Assembly: GCF_004341375.1 (NCBI RefSeq)
Contig: NZ_SLXO01000007.1
Location: forward strand, 62,001-126,000
Length of the DNA: 64,000 nucleotides
Direction of reading: 5' to 3'
Origin: Rhodothalassium salexigens DSM 2132
GTDB lineage: Bacteria; Pseudomonadota; Alphaproteobacteria; Sphingomonadales; Rhodothalassiaceae
The position numbers and the translations under genes are program-made. The notes under the pieces are model-generated. The model saw only the letters and a list, made by a program, of their open reading frames with translations, had not been told where the DNA came from and did no database searches. Positions 62,240 to 64,000 of this stretch are shown one piece after another; positions within the stretch are counted from its first letter, which is position 1, and the number at the start of each line of letters is the position of its first letter.

Positions 62240-64000
62240 TCAAACGCTGGCTGCCATGGCTTCGGCCTCGTCCAGGTCCACCGAAACCAACTGGCTGACA
62301 CCGCGTTCGGGCATGGTCACACCGAACAGACGCGACACCCGGCTCATGGTCACCGCGTTGTGGGTGACGACCAGAAACCGGGTCCGCGTGCGCTCGACCA
62401 TATGGTCCAACAGGTCGCAAAACCGCTCCACATTGGCGTCGTCGAGCGGTGCATCGACCTCGTCGAGCACACAGATCGGGGCCGGGTTGGTGACGAACAC
62501 GGCGAAGATCAAGGACAGCGCCGTCAGCGCCTGTTCGCCGCCCGACAACAGCGACAGCGATTGCAGGCGCTTGCCCGGCGGGCTGGCCATGATTTCGAGC
62601 CCGGCCTCCAGCGGATCGTCCGAATCGACCAACGCCAGATGCGCCTCGCCGCCGCCGAACAGGCTGGTGAACAAGTCGGCGAAGTGGCGATTGACCTGCT
62701 CGAACGCCGCCATCAGCCGCTCGCGGCCCTCGCGGTTCAATTCGCCGATGCCACGCCGCAGCCGGTGGATGGCGGCTTCGAGATCGGCGCGCTCGCCGTC
62801 CAGATGGTCGCGCTGTTCGGCGACCTCGCGCAATTCCTCCTCGGCGCGCAGATTGACCGCGCCCATGCGCTCGCGGCGGCTCTTGAGCGTGTCGAGCCGC
62901 TCCGCCATGGCCGCCGCCTCGGGCAGGTCGTCGGGGTCGCCGAAGTCCATGGCCTGGGGCAAGTGGCTCGGCGGGCAGGCGAAGCGCTCGCCGCATTCAT
63001 GGGCCAGTTGCCGGCGCCGGGCGCTCGCATTGTCGGCGTTGGCCTCCAGACGCACATGGGTCTCGCGCGCCGCCGCCAATTGGCCCTCGCACTCTTTAAG
63101 CGCCGCGTCGGCCCGGGCCTTGGCGGTCTCGGCGGCGGCGAGCGCGTCGCCGGCGGCCGCGCGCTCGGCCGACGCGGCCTCTATGCGCGCGATCAGGTCG
63201 CGGCGCTGGTCGTCGAGGTCCGCCGGCGGCTCGGCATAGATCGCCAGATCGCGCGCGGTCTTGGCCAAGCGCTCCTCCAGGCCGGTCAGATGACCGGCGG
63301 CGCGGTCCGCACGGCGGTCCCAGTCGGCGCGTTCGGTCTTGATGGCCGCCAGCCGCCGCTCGCGCGCCGCGCCCTGGGCGGCCAGGGCGTCGGCGCGGGC
63401 GCGCGCGTCGGCCAACTCGGCGCGCTGGCGGTCGGCCGCCGCCTTGGCCTCGGCCAATGCCCGGTCGAGCGCCGCCAGGTCGGGCACCGTCGCCGCCCGG
63501 GCGTCGAGGGCGCGGCGCTGCTCGGCCAGGTCGGCGGCGTCGGCGTCCAGGCGCTGCCGCCGTTCGGCCAGGCGCGCAGCAGCAGCCGCCCGGCGCGCGG
63601 CCTCACGCTCGGCCTGGGTCTGGGCGCGCCGGGCGTCGGCGACCGCGCGGTCGGCGGCCTGGCGCGCGCGCCGGGCGTCCGCCTCGCCGGTTTCAGCGGC
63701 GCGCACCGCCCCCTGGGCCTCGCCATGGTCGCGCCCGGCCCGGTCGAGGGTCGCGCGCGCGTCGGCCAGTTGGTCGCGCAGCGCCTCCAGCCGGTTGCGC
63801 TGTTCGAGCCGGACGGCCGCCGGCGCCGGCGCGTCGGCGGCGGTGACCAGGCCGTCCCAGCGCCATACCGCGCCGTCGCGGCTGACCAGACGCTGGCCGG
63901 GGGCCAATTGCCCCAACAGCGCCTCGCCCGCAGCCCGGTCGGCGACCAGCCCGGTCTGGGCCAGCCGGCGGGCGAGCGCCGGCGGCGCGTCCACATGGGC
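62240..64000 (-). CDS. smc: Chromosome segregation protein SMC, C-terminal part
   Basis: About 587 C-terminal residues; the 5' half lies beyond the right edge. Visible: the distal hinge part (RLAQTGLVADRAAGEALLGQ), a long Ala/Arg/Asp-rich antiparallel coiled coil, the ABC signature LSLLSGGEQALTALSLIFAV and Walker B ICVLDEVDAPLDD, and the D-loop with FLVVTHNAVTMSRVSRLFGV. It works with ScpA/ScpB to compact and segregate the chromosome. The coiled coil is unusually rich in Ala/Arg, following the high GC. The stop is 153 bp before atpI on the same strand. Confidence 0.96.
   Translation of the reverse strand, partial: AHVDAPPALARRLAQTGLVADRAAGEALLGQLAPGQRLVSRDGAVWRWDGLVTAADAPAPAAVRLEQRNRLEALRDQLADARATLDRAGRDHGEAQGAVRAAETGEADARRARQAADRAVADARRAQTQAEREAARRAAAAARLAERRQRLDADAADLAEQRRALDARAATVPDLAALDRALAEAKAAADRQRAELADARARADALAAQGAARERRLAAIKTERADWDRRADRAAGHLTGLEERLAKTARDLAIYAEPPADLDDQRRDLIARIEAASAERAAAGDALAAAETAKARADAALKECEGQLAAARETHVRLEANADNASARRRQLAHECGERFACPPSHLPQAMDFGDPDDLPEAAAMAERLDTLKSRRERMGAVNLRAEEELREVAEQRDHLDGERADLEAAIHRLRRGIGELNREGRERLMAAFEQVNRHFADLFTSLFGGGEAHLALVDSDDPLEAGLEIMASPPGKRLQSLSLLSGGEQALTALSLIFAVFVTNPAPICVLDEVDAPLDDANVERFCDLLDHMVERTRTRFLVVTHNAVTMSRVSRLFGVTMPERGVSQLVSVDLDEAEAMAASV

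Overview
The window is high-GC chromosomal DNA from an alphaproteobacterium, most likely a free-living, aerobic member of Rhodospirillales or a close relative. The evidence is the split b/b' ATP synthase operon (atpI-B-E-b'-b), the GCS2-type glutamate-cysteine ligase, the xseB-ispA-dxs-tlyA block, the aroK-aroB pair, an Mcl1-type malyl-CoA lyase, and BluB for cobalamin. No phage, insertion sequence, CRISPR array, rRNA or tRNA gene was found. Almost everything is single-copy core metabolism, so the unusual signals are mainly in intergenic control regions and a few unassigned small operons.

Layout. 0-3.3 kb: end of a bolA-like gene, a CorC/HlyC-type CBS membrane protein, and aroB/aroK (shikimate pathway). 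3.5-6.6 kb: a 46-residue membrane microprotein translationally coupled to a 673-residue exported protein of unknown function, then xerD. 6.7-13.7 kb: malyl-CoA lyase, accA, bluB, gshA, rsmE, ubiA, ppa. 13.9-16.7 kb: a 65-residue Gly-rich protein behind a promoter with a Fur-box-like spacer, then a two-gene Na+/solute symporter. 16.8-22.7 kb (minus): fadD-xseB-ispA-dxs-tlyA. 22.8-26.1 kb: an HSDL2-like SDR, a Na+/Ca2+ exchanger, a pteridine-reductase-like SDR and folB. 26.1-26.4 kb: the most AT-rich island in the window, with a perfect DnaA box. 26.4-28.9 kb: uvrC and a MarR regulator. 29.1-30.9 kb (minus): proC and a TetR regulator, with an intrinsic terminator in the proC leader. 31-39.7 kb: a DASS transporter, a coiled-coil protein, fasciclin, an HSD10-like SDR, HMG-CoA lyase, a TPR protein, LysR, ygfZ and a dihydroorotase-like amidohydrolase. 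39.9-43.3 kb: an S15/CocE-type hydrolase and an ATP-grasp ligase, unassigned and apparently co-transcribed. 43.3-50.9 kb (minus): rpmI-rplT-pheS-pheT, a methyltransferase, lepA. 51-54.7 kb: a TraB/GumN protein, Dps, msrPQ. 54.9-59.3 kb (minus): an RND efflux pair. 59.5-62.2 kb (minus): the F0 ATP synthase operon with a clear sigma-70 promoter. 62.2-64 kb: the C-terminal part of smc, running off the right edge.

How it fits together. Central and cofactor metabolism dominate: isoprenoids/quinones (dxs, ispA, ubiA), folate (folB with a reductase-like SDR), cobalamin (bluB), glutathione (gshA), fatty acids (accA, fadD, SDRs) and acyl-CoA/leucine breakdown (HMG-CoA lyase beside an HSD10-like dehydrogenase). 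Translation (pheST, rpmI/rplT, lepA, rsmE, tlyA), stress defence (dps, msrPQ, uvrC, RND pump) and energy (F0) make up most of the rest. The best candidates for undescribed biology are the Fur-box-regulated 65-residue protein, the hydrolase/ATP-grasp pair, the microprotein/exported-protein pair, the DnaA-box island, and the leader structures at accA and proC.
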